Shown: positions 1 to 7,024, counted from the stretch's first letter. The stretch: DNA of 11,838 nucleotides from Flavobacteriaceae bacterium UBA3078 (GCA_002366675.1 DFBO01000136.1:5528-17365), one strand, 5' to 3'. A program made the numbers and translations. Notes: generated by a model from the sequence alone, not told the origin.

Positions 1-705
1 GATTTAGATGCAGATAAAGGCGATGCAGATCATGTGGCATTAATGACCATTCACTTGGCAAAAGGGCTGGAGTTTCCGTATGTTTATATTGTTGGTTTGG
101 AAGAAGATTTATTTCCAAGTGCTATGAGTATGAATACAAGAAGCGAGCTAGAGGAGGAGAGGCGTTTGTTTTATGTGGCGCTTACTAGAGCTGAAAAACA
201 AGCTTATTTAACTTATGCCTTATCTCGTTATCGTTGGGGAAAATTAATAGATGCAGAACCTAGTCGTTTTATTGAAGAAATTGACGATGAGTATCTGGAT
301 ATTATTACTCCTGTTGAAGAACGACGATTTAATCCAATGTTAGATGCCGATATTTTTGGAGACGATATTCCAGAAACTAAAAGAAGAGCAGATGCTAATA
401 AAATCCGATTTAAAAAGCCTGTTCAACCGACCTATAAAAAGAAACAAGGCTCAAGTTCTAAACCAGAAAAAATGGTTATTAGCACACCTAAAAATTTAAA
501 ACCAGTAAGTAAAACAAATGGCAATACTAATTTGTTTGATAGTAAGTTGGTTGTTGGAAATATTGTAGAACATCTGCGTTTTGGCAAAGGAGAAGTGTTG
601 AAAATTGAAGGTGTTGGTGGAGATACCAAAGCAGAAATAAAATTTAATAAAGGAGGCGTTAAGAAACTATTACTTCGGTTTGCGAAATTAGAAATTATAG
701 GTTAA
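1..705 (+). CDS. uvrD: UvrD/PcrA-type ATP-dependent DNA helicase, C-terminal part (5' end outside window)
   Basis: Frame 1 is open from the first base, so this is the last 234 residues of a superfamily 1A 3'-5' DNA helicase acting in repair and replication restart. Visible pieces: helicase motif V (HLAKGLEFP, about residues 18-26 of the part present), the EEERRLFYVALTRAE stretch with motif VI and its expected arginine finger (about 51-65), then a long charged, low-complexity linker (about 100-180). A final Tudor-like domain follows (about 183-234, starting VGNIVEHLRFGKGEVL), which in PcrA/UvrD proteins contacts RNA polymerase. Walker A and the other N-terminal motifs lie to the left of the window. 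The internal GTG at 34 is not a start. The stop TAA (703-705) is 3 bp from the stop of the convergent hydrolase gene. The family is certain; whether to call it uvrD or pcrA is only naming. Confidence 0.95.
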   Translation, partial: DLDADKGDADHVALMTIHLAKGLEFPYVYIVGLEEDLFPSAMSMNTRSELEEERRLFYVALTRAEKQAYLTYALSRYRWGKLIDAEPSRFIEEIDDEYLDIITPVEERRFNPMLDADIFGDDIPETKRRADANKIRFKKPVQPTYKKKQGSSSKPEKMVISTPKNLKPVSKTNGNTNLFDSKLVVGNIVEHLRFGKGEVLKIEGVGGDTKAEIKFNKGGVKKLLLRFAKLEIIG

Positions 706-708
706 TAA

Positions 709-1581
709 TTAATCAAAATGCGTTTCAATAAACGCTTTTAGTTTGATACTAGTATCCAACAAATCTAAGCCTGTCCAACCATGACCAGCATTTGGATATA
801 ATGTAAATTCATGAGTAACATTTAACCCCTCAAGTTTATCTCTCATAGCAGTTCCTTGTGTTGTTGGAACTAATGGATCTTGACCTCCATAAAATAATAT
901 GGTTGGTGGAGCAGTGCTAGTAACTCTATGATATGGGCTTACTTCTTCCAGATATTCTGAAGTTGTATCCACACCATATAAATCTAATAAGATTTGTAAA
1001 TCAGGATTGTTATTATTTAAATATGCAGGATCTGTAAAATTAGTTGGACCAACAATACTACAAACCATGTCTATATTATTATCAGTATCAAATGCATAAC
1101 TCCATAATAAAGACAAATGTGCTCCAGCACTTGCACCTATAAAAGCAAAATCGTCATCAATAACATAGAAATTCTGATTTGATTTTAAATGATTAATAAT
1201 CGTTGTAATGTCTTTTGTTTGCATAGGATAAGCCTGATTGTTCACACCTGCAAGTCTGTAATTTATGTTAACAATTCCCATATTAGGAAATTCACTTCGA
1301 ATAAAATCTTTAAAACCATTCATATCGCTTTTATCTCCTGCTGACCAGCCTCCACCATGAACTAAAATCATAACTTCAGTTTCTAAAGTTCTATTGGCAG
1401 GTAAGTAAATGTCGAAAGTTTGGTCACTATCAATTCCATAAGACACATTGAGTTCTTGGTAGTATTCTATTGGATTTAAGTTATTATCAGCAATTGTATT
1501 ATTCTCGTTGTCTTCAAATGAACAAGAAACGATTGTAATGACACATATTAAAAGGAATAAGTAGCTTTTAAGAGGCTTCAT
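709..1581 (-). CDS. Lipoprotein alpha/beta-hydrolase (BD-FAE / carboxylesterase-like)
   Basis: This 290-residue esterase-like protein is predicted to be exported and lipid-anchored. Residues 1-20 form a short SPII signal ending in lipobox IVSC, with Cys20 the first mature residue. An Asn-rich spacer follows, then an alpha/beta-hydrolase domain of the HSL/BD-FAE type. Oxyanion motif HGGGW is at 75-79 and nucleophile elbow GASAG at 149-153 (Ser151). Asp235 in GGQDPLVP and His267 in NAGHGW complete the triad. All catalytic residues are present, so it should be an active serine hydrolase. The natural substrate (acetylated or feruloylated glycan, small ester or peptide) cannot be read from sequence. 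It is divergent from the YciO-like gene (54 bp between starts) and nearly abuts the helicase gene at its 3' end. The ATG start fits because the signal peptide begins right there; no Shine-Dalgarno is seen. Confidence 0.9.
   Translation of the reverse strand: MKPLKSYLFLLICVITIVSCSFEDNENNTIADNNLNPIEYYQELNVSYGIDSDQTFDIYLPANRTLETEVMILVHGGGWSAGDKSDMNGFKDFIRSEFPNMGIVNINYRLAGVNNQAYPMQTKDITTIINHLKSNQNFYVIDDDFAFIGASAGAHLSLLWSYAFDTDNNIDMVCSIVGPTNFTDPAYLNNNNPDLQILLDLYGVDTTSEYLEEVSPYHRVTSTAPPTILFYGGQDPLVPTTQGTAMRDKLEGLNVTHEFTLYPNAGHGWTGLDLLDTSIKLKAFIETHFD
715..739. terminator. Hairpin in the 3' coding end of the hydrolase gene, probable terminator for the helicase gene
   Basis: Stem GCGTTT (720-725), loop CAAT, stem AAACGC (730-735), followed on the + strand by TTTT (736-739) and a further T-rich stretch, and preceded by AAAA (715-718). 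It lies 10 bp after the helicase stop and inside the last codons of the opposite-strand hydrolase gene, so it would terminate + strand transcripts. On the - strand the downstream T tract is weaker. The six-pair stem is short, so the call is moderate. Confidence 0.5.
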
Positions 1582-1597
1582 AAATAATATAATTGGT

Positions 1598-1605
1598 TAC
1601 TTTTG
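1598..1605 (+). promoter_or_regulatory. Putative Bacteroidota -7 promoter element of the YciO-like gene
   Basis: TACTTTTG matches the Bacteroidota housekeeping -7 consensus TAnnTTTG exactly. It would place the transcription start near 1612, about 24 nt before the ATG at 1636. I find no good TTTG -33 element at the usual 19-21 nt spacing, so only the -7 box is supported. Confidence 0.45.
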
Positions 1606-1635
1606 TATAGTTAACGATTTTTTAAGACATATAGT

Positions 1636-2256
1636 ATGGCTGAATTTATTAAAATATATGAAGAAAACCCAAACCCTAAAGAAATTGCTAAGGTTGTAAT
1701 GGTCTTAAAATCTGGAGGGTTAATTATTTATCCAACAGATACGGTTTATGGATTAGGTTGCGACATCAATAATATGAAAGCTTTAGAACGTGTGGCAAGA
1801 ATAAAAAATGTTAAGCTAGAGAAATCTAATTTTTCATTTATTTGCGAAGATTTAAGTAATCTTAGTGATTATGTAAAGCAAATAGATACATCTACATTTA
1901 AGATATTAAAGAGAGCATTGCCAGGACCTTATACGTTTATTCTTCCAGGAGCGAAGTCTTTACCACATCCTTTTAAAAAGAAAAAAACGGTTGGTATTCG
2001 TGTTCCAAATAATAGAATTGCTATTGAAATTGTAAAACAATTAGGAAATCCAATTATATCAACTTCTATTCATGATGAAGATGAAGTGTTAGAATACACT
2101 ACAGATCCAGAACTTATTTATGAAAAGTGGAAAGATTTGGTAGATTTAGTTATCGATGCAGGTTATGGAGATAATCAAGCATCTACAGTTATTGATTTAT
2201 CTGAAGAAGAACCAATTATTGTTAGAGAAGGTAAAGGGAGTTTAGAGATTTTTTAA
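1636..2256 (+). CDS. YciO-type member of the Sua5/YrdC/TsaC family
   Basis: This 206-residue single-domain protein of the Sua5/YrdC fold makes or handles L-threonylcarbamoyl-AMP in the t6A37 tRNA pathway in its best-known members (TsaC/Sua5). Seen: the nucleotide-binding signature IYPTDTVYGLG (31-41), LPGPYTFIL (95-103), VGIRVP (119-124) and a C-terminal STVIDLSEEEP...VREG segment (183-199). Length and the C-terminal pattern match E. coli YciO from memory. The KxR and SxN residues typical of active TsaC appear as KNV (57-59) and SIH (144-146), as expected for the YciO branch, so a TsaC name is not safe. Whether this organism also has a true TsaC cannot be seen here. The gene is monocistronic, with its own -7 box upstream and a shared terminator downstream. 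Confidence 0.88.
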   Translation: MAEFIKIYEENPNPKEIAKVVMVLKSGGLIIYPTDTVYGLGCDINNMKALERVARIKNVKLEKSNFSFICEDLSNLSDYVKQIDTSTFKILKRALPGPYTFILPGAKSLPHPFKKKKTVGIRVPNNRIAIEIVKQLGNPIISTSIHDEDEVLEYTTDPELIYEKWKDLVDLVIDAGYGDNQASTVIDLSEEEPIIVREGKGSLEIF

Positions 2257-2281
2257 TTTGTAAGTATAAAAACCTAAGTAT

Positions 2282-2315
2282 AAAAAAAGCCCAATCTCTC
2301 GATTGGGCTTTTTTT
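2282..2315. terminator. Bidirectional rho-independent terminator between convergent genes
   Basis: Perfect stem GCCCAATC (2289-2296), loop TCTC, GATTGGGC (2301-2308), flanked by seven A (2282-2288) and seven T (2309-2315) that extend the pairing. The U tract works for either strand. It sits between the YciO-like gene stop (2256) and the OmpA-like gene stop (2335), so it serves both. Confidence 0.93.
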
Positions 2316-2334
2316 ATTAGTACAATAAACACTT

Positions 2335-3174
2335 TTACTTTTCTTCTTCGGAAAGCTCTTTCATTCCATCTTCAACCATTTTATAAAACTGATCGATTTT
2401 TGGTAATACTATAATTTTAGTACGTCTGTTCATTGCTTTATGCTCAGCAGTATCATTAGGCACTAAAGGTAAGTAATGACTACGTCCAGCAGCAATTAGT
2501 TGTTGAGGGTTTACCTTTAATTCTTCCAAAACTCTTACTACAGATGTCGCACGTTTTACACTTAAGTCCCAATTGTCAATTAAAGGAGGTTTGTTGTAAG
2601 GAACATCATCAGTATGACTTTCAACCATACATTCAAAATCTGGTTTACTGTTAACCACTTTAGCAACCTTCGCTAGAACTTCTTTAGCTTTTTCAGTTAC
2701 ATGGTAGCTACCACTTTTAAATAATAATTTATCTGCAATAGAAATAAATACAACTCCTTTTTCAACATTAATTTCAATGTCAGGATCGTTAATACCAACT
2801 TCGCGTTTTAAACTAGTTACTAAAGCAAGTGTTACGCTATCTTTTTGAGTTAAAGCATCTTGTAGACGAGATATTTTTAAGTCTTTTTCTTTAATACTTT
2901 CTAAAGTTTTTTCTACGTTACTAGCACCTTTTGCAGATAAAACTGTTAAGTTGTCGTTGCTTTTACGTAAATCTGATACTTGATCTTCTAATGCAGTGGC
3001 TCTTGCAGTTGCAGAAGCTTTTTCTTCTAAACATGAATTTAGTTTTACTGTCGCAGTATTTAATAAATCTTGTGTTTCTTTTTGTTTTGACTCTAATGCT
3101 GCATATTCTTTCTTAGATACACAAGAACCTAATAGTAATAAGGCAAAAGAGCCTAATATCAATATTCTTTTCAT
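2335..3174 (-). CDS. OmpA/MotB-family peptidoglycan-binding lipoprotein with coiled coil
   Basis: A 279-residue envelope protein. Residues 1-18 are an SPII signal with lipobox LGSC (Cys18), so it is predicted to be anchored in the outer membrane. Residues about 20-125 are rich in Lys, Glu, Leu and Ala with heptad-like spacing, a probable coiled coil. Residues about 140-257 form an OmpA C-terminal (MotB-like) domain: VESHTDD at 184-190, NWDLSVKRATSVV at 201-213, and NRRTKIIV near 249-256. Asp189 or Asp190 and Arg208 are at the positions that bind diaminopimelate in OmpA domains. The likely role is to tether the outer membrane to peptidoglycan. There is no beta-barrel, so it is not a porin. The gene is alone: its own -7 box lies 38 nt upstream and the shared terminator lies downstream. 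Confidence 0.9.
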   Translation of the reverse strand: MKRILILGSFALLLLGSCVSKKEYAALESKQKETQDLLNTATVKLNSCLEEKASATARATALEDQVSDLRKSNDNLTVLSAKGASNVEKTLESIKEKDLKISRLQDALTQKDSVTLALVTSLKREVGINDPDIEINVEKGVVFISIADKLLFKSGSYHVTEKAKEVLAKVAKVVNSKPDFECMVESHTDDVPYNKPPLIDNWDLSVKRATSVVRVLEELKVNPQQLIAAGRSHYLPLVPNDTAEHKAMNRRTKIIVLPKIDQFYKMVEDGMKELSEEEK

Positions 3175-3211
3175 AATTGTTTTTAGTTTTAGATGTTATT
3201 AATTATCATAC

Positions 3212-3219
3212 CAAAATTA
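3212..3219 (-). promoter_or_regulatory. Putative -7 promoter element of the OmpA-like gene
   Basis: On the - strand this reads TAATTTTG, an exact match to TAnnTTTG. It gives a predicted start near 3205 and a leader of about 30 nt before the ATG at 3174. No convincing TTTG lies 19-21 nt further upstream, so the -33 part is missing or weak. Confidence 0.45.
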
Positions 3220-3268
3220 TATAAAAGAAGAATAGTATAGATGTGTATTAACAAAAATTTTAACAATT

Positions 3269-4258
3269 TTATAAACAATTAAAATACTTGCGTTTACTTA
3301 TATAATAAAGCCAAACAATTGATTTTTTATGAAAGTAGTTATCGCTCTTAGAATTTTTATTGCGTTGCTTTAATAATCTAGGTAAATGAGCATAAAAACT
3401 AAAATGAGCCTTTATAATTGAGAAGGTATGTTCAGGTTTAAATTCTAGTAAGAATTTAATTCCTGCAATCCCATCTAAAAGGAGTCTCATAAAGACTAAA
3501 AGGAAGATGTTGCCATTGACATTTTTTACTAATGTAAAGAGGCTATTTCTAAAATTTAAATAGGTTTTTTTTGGTTGTGTATTGTTTAAAGTTGCTCCAC
3601 CAACATGAAAAACTGCAGATGTGCCAACATACTTAGTTTTATAGTTTAAATTGAAGGCTCTCCAACAAAAATCTATTTCTTCCATGTGTGCAAAAAAAGA
3701 TTCGTCGAAACCATTTAATGTATTGAAAACGTCTTTTCTAACAAAAAAGCAGGCTCCAGAAGCCCAGAAGATATCAGTATTATTGTTGTATTGACCTAAA
3801 TCTTTTTCAATGGTATTAAAAATACGTCCACGACAGAATGGGTAACCATATTTATCTATAAAACCACCTGCAGCTCCAGCATATTCAAAAGAACCTTTGT
3901 TTTTGTAATCTAATATTTTTGGCTGAATGATTGCAGTTTCAGGATGTTGTTCAAATTCATCTATAATTGAAGACAACCAATTTTCAGTGACTTCTACATC
4001 GCTATTAAGTAAACAATATATGTCCTCATCTACTTGTTTTAAGGCATCATTATATCCTTTAGCATAACCACCATTTTCTTGATTTTTAATGATTTTTATT
4101 GAAGGGAAATTGTTTTTTAAAAAAGTAATAGAATCATCAGTCGAGGCATTGTCAGCTACATAAATTTTTGCTTGTTGCGAGTGTTTTATAACTGAAGGCA
4201 AGAATTGTTTTAATAATTCTTTTCCATTCCAGTTTAATATGACGATGGCTAGTTTCAT
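3269..4258 (-). CDS. Family 2 glycosyltransferase (rhamnosyltransferase-like)
   Basis: A 329-residue GT-A fold enzyme that should transfer a sugar from a nucleotide-sugar donor to a cell-surface glycan or lipid acceptor at the cytoplasmic face of the membrane. Seen: N-terminal VILNWNG (6-12), VADNASTDDS (34-43) for nucleotide binding, NGGYAKGYN (62-70), a DxD-equivalent LLNSDVEV (83-90), the acceptor-side ASGACFFVRK (166-175), and the general-base region MEEIDFCWR (192-200). A hydrophobic segment (about 249-272) and a basic C-terminus suggest membrane association. The pattern resembles WbbL/RfbF-type rhamnosyltransferases, but the sugar is not predictable. The ATG overlaps the stop of the upstream HsdR_N-like gene as ATGA (4255-4258), so the two are probably translationally coupled. 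No clear terminator follows. Confidence 0.92.
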   Translation of the reverse strand: MKLAIVILNWNGKELLKQFLPSVIKHSQQAKIYVADNASTDDSITFLKNNFPSIKIIKNQENGGYAKGYNDALKQVDEDIYCLLNSDVEVTENWLSSIIDEFEQHPETAIIQPKILDYKNKGSFEYAGAAGGFIDKYGYPFCRGRIFNTIEKDLGQYNNNTDIFWASGACFFVRKDVFNTLNGFDESFFAHMEEIDFCWRAFNLNYKTKYVGTSAVFHVGGATLNNTQPKKTYLNFRNSLFTLVKNVNGNIFLLVFMRLLLDGIAGIKFLLEFKPEHTFSIIKAHFSFYAHLPRLLKQRNKNSKSDNYFHKKSIVWLYYISKRKYFNCL

Positions 4259-4701
4259 TTTTTATATTCTGGAATATCTTTTAGAAATTGATAACATTCG
4301 CTTATGAAATCCATCTGACAATAATAATGATTTATTCCATTAGTAACCATTAAATAAGTCGCTTTTAAAACAAGATTATAACGAGCAATCTGGTCGAAAG
4401 CTTCTTGTTTTATAGCTATTTGTGGCGCTTTACATTCCACAATAAGATGAATGCTTCCATCTGGATTAAACACAACTATATCGTATCGTTTGCTTAATTT
4501 ATTAACTTTTAACTCCTTTTCAACATTGATTAATGAAATGGGATATTTTTTTTCTTGAATCAAAAACTGAATGCAATGTTGTCTAACCCATTCTTCCGGT
4601 TGTAAAATCACAAATTTTTTACGAATACAATCGAATATAGAAATTTTATTTTCGCTATTTTTGAAACGAAACGGAAACTTTGAAAAGTTTAACTCTTGCA
4701 T
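4255..4701 (-). CDS. Stand-alone HsdR N-terminal-like (PD-(D/E)xK nuclease-fold) protein
   Basis: A 148-residue protein that resembles only the N-terminal nuclease domain of type I restriction R subunits (HSDR_N_2-like). Motif residues look intact: Glu61 or Glu63 in VEKEL, Asp74 in KRYDIVVF, and Glu89-Cys-Lys91 in HLIVECKAP, followed by a Q/Y helix around AFDQIARYN (101-109). It has no helicase domain, and no HsdM or HsdS gene lies nearby, so it is not a restriction system as it stands. Such single-domain proteins are common in Bacteroidota and their function is unknown to me. It could be a structure-specific nuclease or a nucleic-acid-binding relative. It is the first gene of an operon with the glycosyltransferase (4-bp overlap) and is driven by the promoter at 4723-4753. 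No signal peptide, so cytoplasmic. Confidence 0.82.
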   Translation of the reverse strand: MQELNFSKFPFRFKNSENKISIFDCIRKKFVILQPEEWVRQHCIQFLIQEKKYPISLINVEKELKVNKLSKRYDIVVFNPDGSIHLIVECKAPQIAIKQEAFDQIARYNLVLKATYLMVTNGINHYYCQMDFISECYQFLKDIPEYKK

Positions 4702-4722
4702 TAATTAGTATTCAGTTTTTTT

Positions 4723-4753
4723 CAAAGTTAATCTACATTAATCAAATACCAAA
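4723..4753 (-). promoter_or_regulatory. Bacteroidota-type promoter for the HsdR_N-like/glycosyltransferase operon
   Basis: On the - strand: TTTG (4753-4750), 19 nt spacer, TAACTTTG (4730-4723). Both boxes match the Bacteroidota housekeeping consensus TTTG-N19/20-TAnnTTTG and the spacing is in the known range. The predicted transcription start is near 4716, about 15 nt before the ATG at 4701. This is the best promoter in the window. Confidence 0.7.
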
Positions 4754-4825
4754 TGTCATTAACAATTTTTGGCTTAAGGTATTTTAATTTGCCTGTATAA
4801 TGGTCAGGCAGAGAATCTAAGAAGT

Positions 4826-5830
4826 TTGGACGAGGTAAGACAATTAGTAACAGATATTAAAAATGGTAAGTTATCTCCTATTTATTTTTTAATGGGAGAG
4901 GAGTCTTATTATATAGATGAAATTTCAAAGTTTATTGAATCTTCAATTCTTACTGAAGAAGAAAAAGGCTTTAACCAAATGGTTTTGTATGGACGTGATG
5001 TATCTGTTGAAGATATTGTTGGTCAAGCAAAGCGTTATCCAATGATGGCAGAACATCAAGTGGTTATAGTTAAAGAAGCACAAGATTTATCTAGAACGAT
5101 TGAAAAATTAGTTGATTATGTCGAACAGCCTCAGCCTACAACAATTTTAGTGATTAATTATAAGTATAAAACGATTGATAAACGAAAGAAACTTTATAAA
5201 GCACTAAAAAAAGGAGGTGTTATTTTTGAAAGTAAAAAGCTGTACGATAATCAAATAGCAGATTGGATAAGACGTGTGCTTTCTGGACATAATTACACCA
5301 TTTCTCCAAAAGCTGCACAAATGCTTGCTGAGTTTTTAGGAACTGATTTAAGTAAAATTGCCAATGAGTTGGATAAACTAAAAATTATTCTACCTGAAGG
5401 CACGCAAATAACACCAGAGCATATAGAACAAAATATTGGTATTAGTAAGGACTATAATAATTTTGAGCTACAAAAAGCTGTAGGAGCAAAAGATGTTTTA
5501 AAGGCTAACCAGATTATTAAATATTTTGGTGAAAACCCAAAGGATAATCCCATGGTTGTTACAGTGTCTTTATTATATAGTTTTTTCTCTAAACTATTAC
5601 ACTTGCATGGTTTGCACGATAAATCCCCAAGAAGTGTAGCTTCTTCATTAAAAATAAACCCCTATTTCGCTAACGAATATATTGCTGCTACCAGGAATTA
5701 CCCAATGAAAAAGGTAAGTGGTATCATAGCGACTTTAAGAGAGTTTGATGTGAGAAGTAAAGGTGTTGGGTCTAATGCTGTAGGGCAAAGTGATTTGCTA
5801 AAAGAAATGATTGTTAGGATTATGAATTAA
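4826..5830 (+). CDS. holA: DNA polymerase III delta subunit (HolA)
   Basis: A 334-residue clamp-loader subunit that opens the beta sliding clamp as part of the gamma/tau-delta-delta' complex. Seen: N-terminal PIYFLMGEESYYIDEI (18-33), the GFNQMVLYGRD region (48-58), a P-loop-lacking AAA-like core with KRYPMMAEHQVVIVKEA (69-85), the EFLGTDLSKIANEL helix (169-182), and the C-terminal collar domain (about 210-334). Length is normal. The start is TTG: the in-frame stop upstream is TAA at 4775-4777 and no in-frame ATG or GTG lies between it and the conserved MDEV-type N-terminus. The next Met (residue 23) is already inside the conserved core. The gene is divergent from the HsdR_N-like operon and convergent with the DUF2200 gene (40 bp). 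No clear terminator follows. Confidence 0.95.
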   Translation: MDEVRQLVTDIKNGKLSPIYFLMGEESYYIDEISKFIESSILTEEEKGFNQMVLYGRDVSVEDIVGQAKRYPMMAEHQVVIVKEAQDLSRTIEKLVDYVEQPQPTTILVINYKYKTIDKRKKLYKALKKGGVIFESKKLYDNQIADWIRRVLSGHNYTISPKAAQMLAEFLGTDLSKIANELDKLKIILPEGTQITPEHIEQNIGISKDYNNFELQKAVGAKDVLKANQIIKYFGENPKDNPMVVTVSLLYSFFSKLLHLHGLHDKSPRSVASSLKINPYFANEYIAATRNYPMKKVSGIIATLREFDVRSKGVGSNAVGQSDLLKEMIVRIMN

Positions 5831-5870
5831 TAGTTAGATGTTTTTTTAGTGGTTGATATTATTAAGTCAA

Positions 5871-6236
5871 CTAACCAGCACGTAAAATCTTTTCCATTTT
5901 GCGTCCTTTAGCTAATTCGTCTATCAATTTATCTAGATATCTCACTTGTTTTGTTAATGGCGTTTCTATGTCTTCTATTCTATAGCCACAGATAACACCT
6001 TTTATAAGGTTCGCATTAGGGTTTAATTTTGCTTTTTTAAAGAAGGTTTCAAATGTCACTTTATCATCAATTAGTTCTTGCAGTTTGTCTTCATTGAATC
6101 CAGTCAGCCATTCTATTACTTGGTGTAACTCAGCTATTTTTCTGCCTTTATTTTCCACTTTTGTAACATAATGTGGGTAAACAGAAGCGAATGTCATTTT
6201 TGCGATACGTTGGTCGTGTTCTGGTGTTGTTGTCAT
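5871..6236 (-). CDS. DUF2200 family protein
   Basis: A 121-residue small cytoplasmic protein that I recognise as DUF2200 (uncharacterised). Typical features: N-terminal HDQRIAKMTFASVYPHYVTK (7-26), GRKIAELHQVIEWLTGF (31-47), then TFETFFKKAKLNPNA (61-75) and ICGYRIEDIETPL (82-94). The last about 25 residues form a charged helix ending in KGRKMEKILRAG. No catalytic motif is visible and no function is known to me. It is the last gene of a four-gene - strand group. The spacing to the unknown 158-residue gene upstream is only 6 bp, so co-transcription is very likely. Confidence 0.85.
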   Translation of the reverse strand: MTTTPEHDQRIAKMTFASVYPHYVTKVENKGRKIAELHQVIEWLTGFNEDKLQELIDDKVTFETFFKKAKLNPNANLIKGVICGYRIEDIETPLTKQVRYLDKLIDELAKGRKMEKILRAG

Positions 6237-6242
6237 AATCTG

Positions 6243-6719
6243 TTAATTCTCTAATGTCTCTAACTCTTGATTATAATCATATTGTAAGTCTTCATGAAGT
6301 GTCGCCACTATTTTTTTAATCATTAGAATTTGTCTTTCATAAATATTAGTAAGCGTCACATTTCTTTTTATGGATGGTTCAAAGTCTTTTAAAGTATAAC
6401 AGAAATAGAGTAGAAGCTCTACTTCAGTCTCTTTTTTAAGTGAGTATCTCGCGTATTTTTTAATGTTTCTTAAAATTTTACGGACACTTTTTTTAATGTA
6501 GAAATAACTATCTGTATTTATATTTTCAAACTGCTCGTCAATTTCTTGTTTTACGGTTTCTATATAACCAGATTCATCATGAGATTCAAATAACAAATAG
6601 GTGAGGAGTTCTTTATTCTCCTTTTTAAATTTAGCTAAACGCAAACAAAGTGCCATCAACTCTTCAGTAGAACGATGTTGTAATTCTTTCTTTATGGTAA
6701 CTACAGAAACTGCTTTCAT
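6243..6719 (-). CDS. Conserved-looking helical protein of unknown function
   Basis: A 158-residue protein with no domain I can name. Composition is charged and predicted almost entirely alpha-helical, with regular Leu/Ile spacing: ALCLRLAKFKKENKELLTYL (24-43), a Lys/Arg-rich central block (about 78-96, KKSVRKILRNIKKYARYSLKK), and an acidic C-terminus (DLQYDYNQELETLEN). No signal peptide or membrane segment. The basic centre with acidic ends could fit nucleic-acid or protein binding, but that is a guess. It lies 35 bp after the DUF202 gene and 6 bp before DUF2200 on the same strand. Codon use and AT content look like the neighbours, so there is no sign of recent transfer. The first ATG is used because the following residues already read as an ordered helix. 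Confidence 0.8.
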   Translation of the reverse strand: MKAVSVVTIKKELQHRSTEELMALCLRLAKFKKENKELLTYLLFESHDESGYIETVKQEIDEQFENINTDSYFYIKKSVRKILRNIKKYARYSLKKETEVELLLYFCYTLKDFEPSIKRNVTLTNIYERQILMIKKIVATLHEDLQYDYNQELETLEN

Positions 6720-6754
6720 ATATGTTTTTACTTGTAATTGGAGATGTGTTTGTT

Positions 6755-7024
6755 TTAAACTTTATAGTGTTTTCTGATTAATTTTCTAACGTAAATTAAT
6801 CTAATAACTCCTATCAATAATAGTATTGGCGAAACAATAACTAAAATAATACCAAACGATTTTAGCTCAGTAAATATCTCAAGTTTTAAGATGGTTACTC
6901 CTGTTCCTAAAAGCACTATAAAGGTTCTAAAATAGGCTAGAAAGGTGCGTTCGTTTGCTAGTTTTGTTCGTTCTATAGCTAGCCAATCTCTAGTAATTAA
7001 TGGTGCATTTTCTTTGTCAGACAT
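6755..7024 (-). CDS. DUF202 family small membrane protein
   Basis: An 89-residue inner-membrane protein of the DUF202 (YidH-like) family. The family signature is clear: RDWLAIERTKLANERTFLAYFRT at 12-34, a conserved amphipathic N-terminal part. It is followed by two hydrophobic segments (about 33-50 and 56-78) and a basic C-terminal tail (RKLIRKHYKV), which suggests that end faces the cytoplasm. E. coli YidH is longer and is usually drawn with three membrane segments, so this is a short version. Function is unknown. It starts 9 bp after the methyltransferase stop and is followed at 35 bp by the unknown helical gene, within the same - strand group. Confidence 0.88.
   Translation of the reverse strand: MSDKENAPLITRDWLAIERTKLANERTFLAYFRTFIVLLGTGVTILKLEIFTELKSFGIILVIVSPILLLIGVIRLIYVRKLIRKHYKV

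Noticed and set aside
2931..3202. Short + strand open frames antisense to the OmpA-like gene.
   Set aside because: They overlap a well-supported lipoprotein gene, have composition typical of an antisense shadow and match no family I know.
4255..4701. Possible restriction-modification or other defence locus.
   Set aside because: Only the nuclease-like domain is present. There is no helicase/translocase, methylase or specificity gene within the window, and the neighbours are housekeeping genes.
4784..4803. holA promoter: TTAATTTG (4784-4791) or TATAAT (4796-4801).
   Set aside because: The first misses the key A of the -7 box and has no TTTG at proper distance. The second is a sigma-70 style box not used by Bacteroidota housekeeping sigma factors and has a poor -35 partner.
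5831..5870. Inverted repeat GTTGA...TCAAC between holA and the DUF2200 gene as a terminator.
   Set aside because: The stem is only five pairs with a 10-nt loop, and the T run comes before the hairpin on the + strand and is an A run on the - strand, so neither direction has a hairpin followed by U tract.
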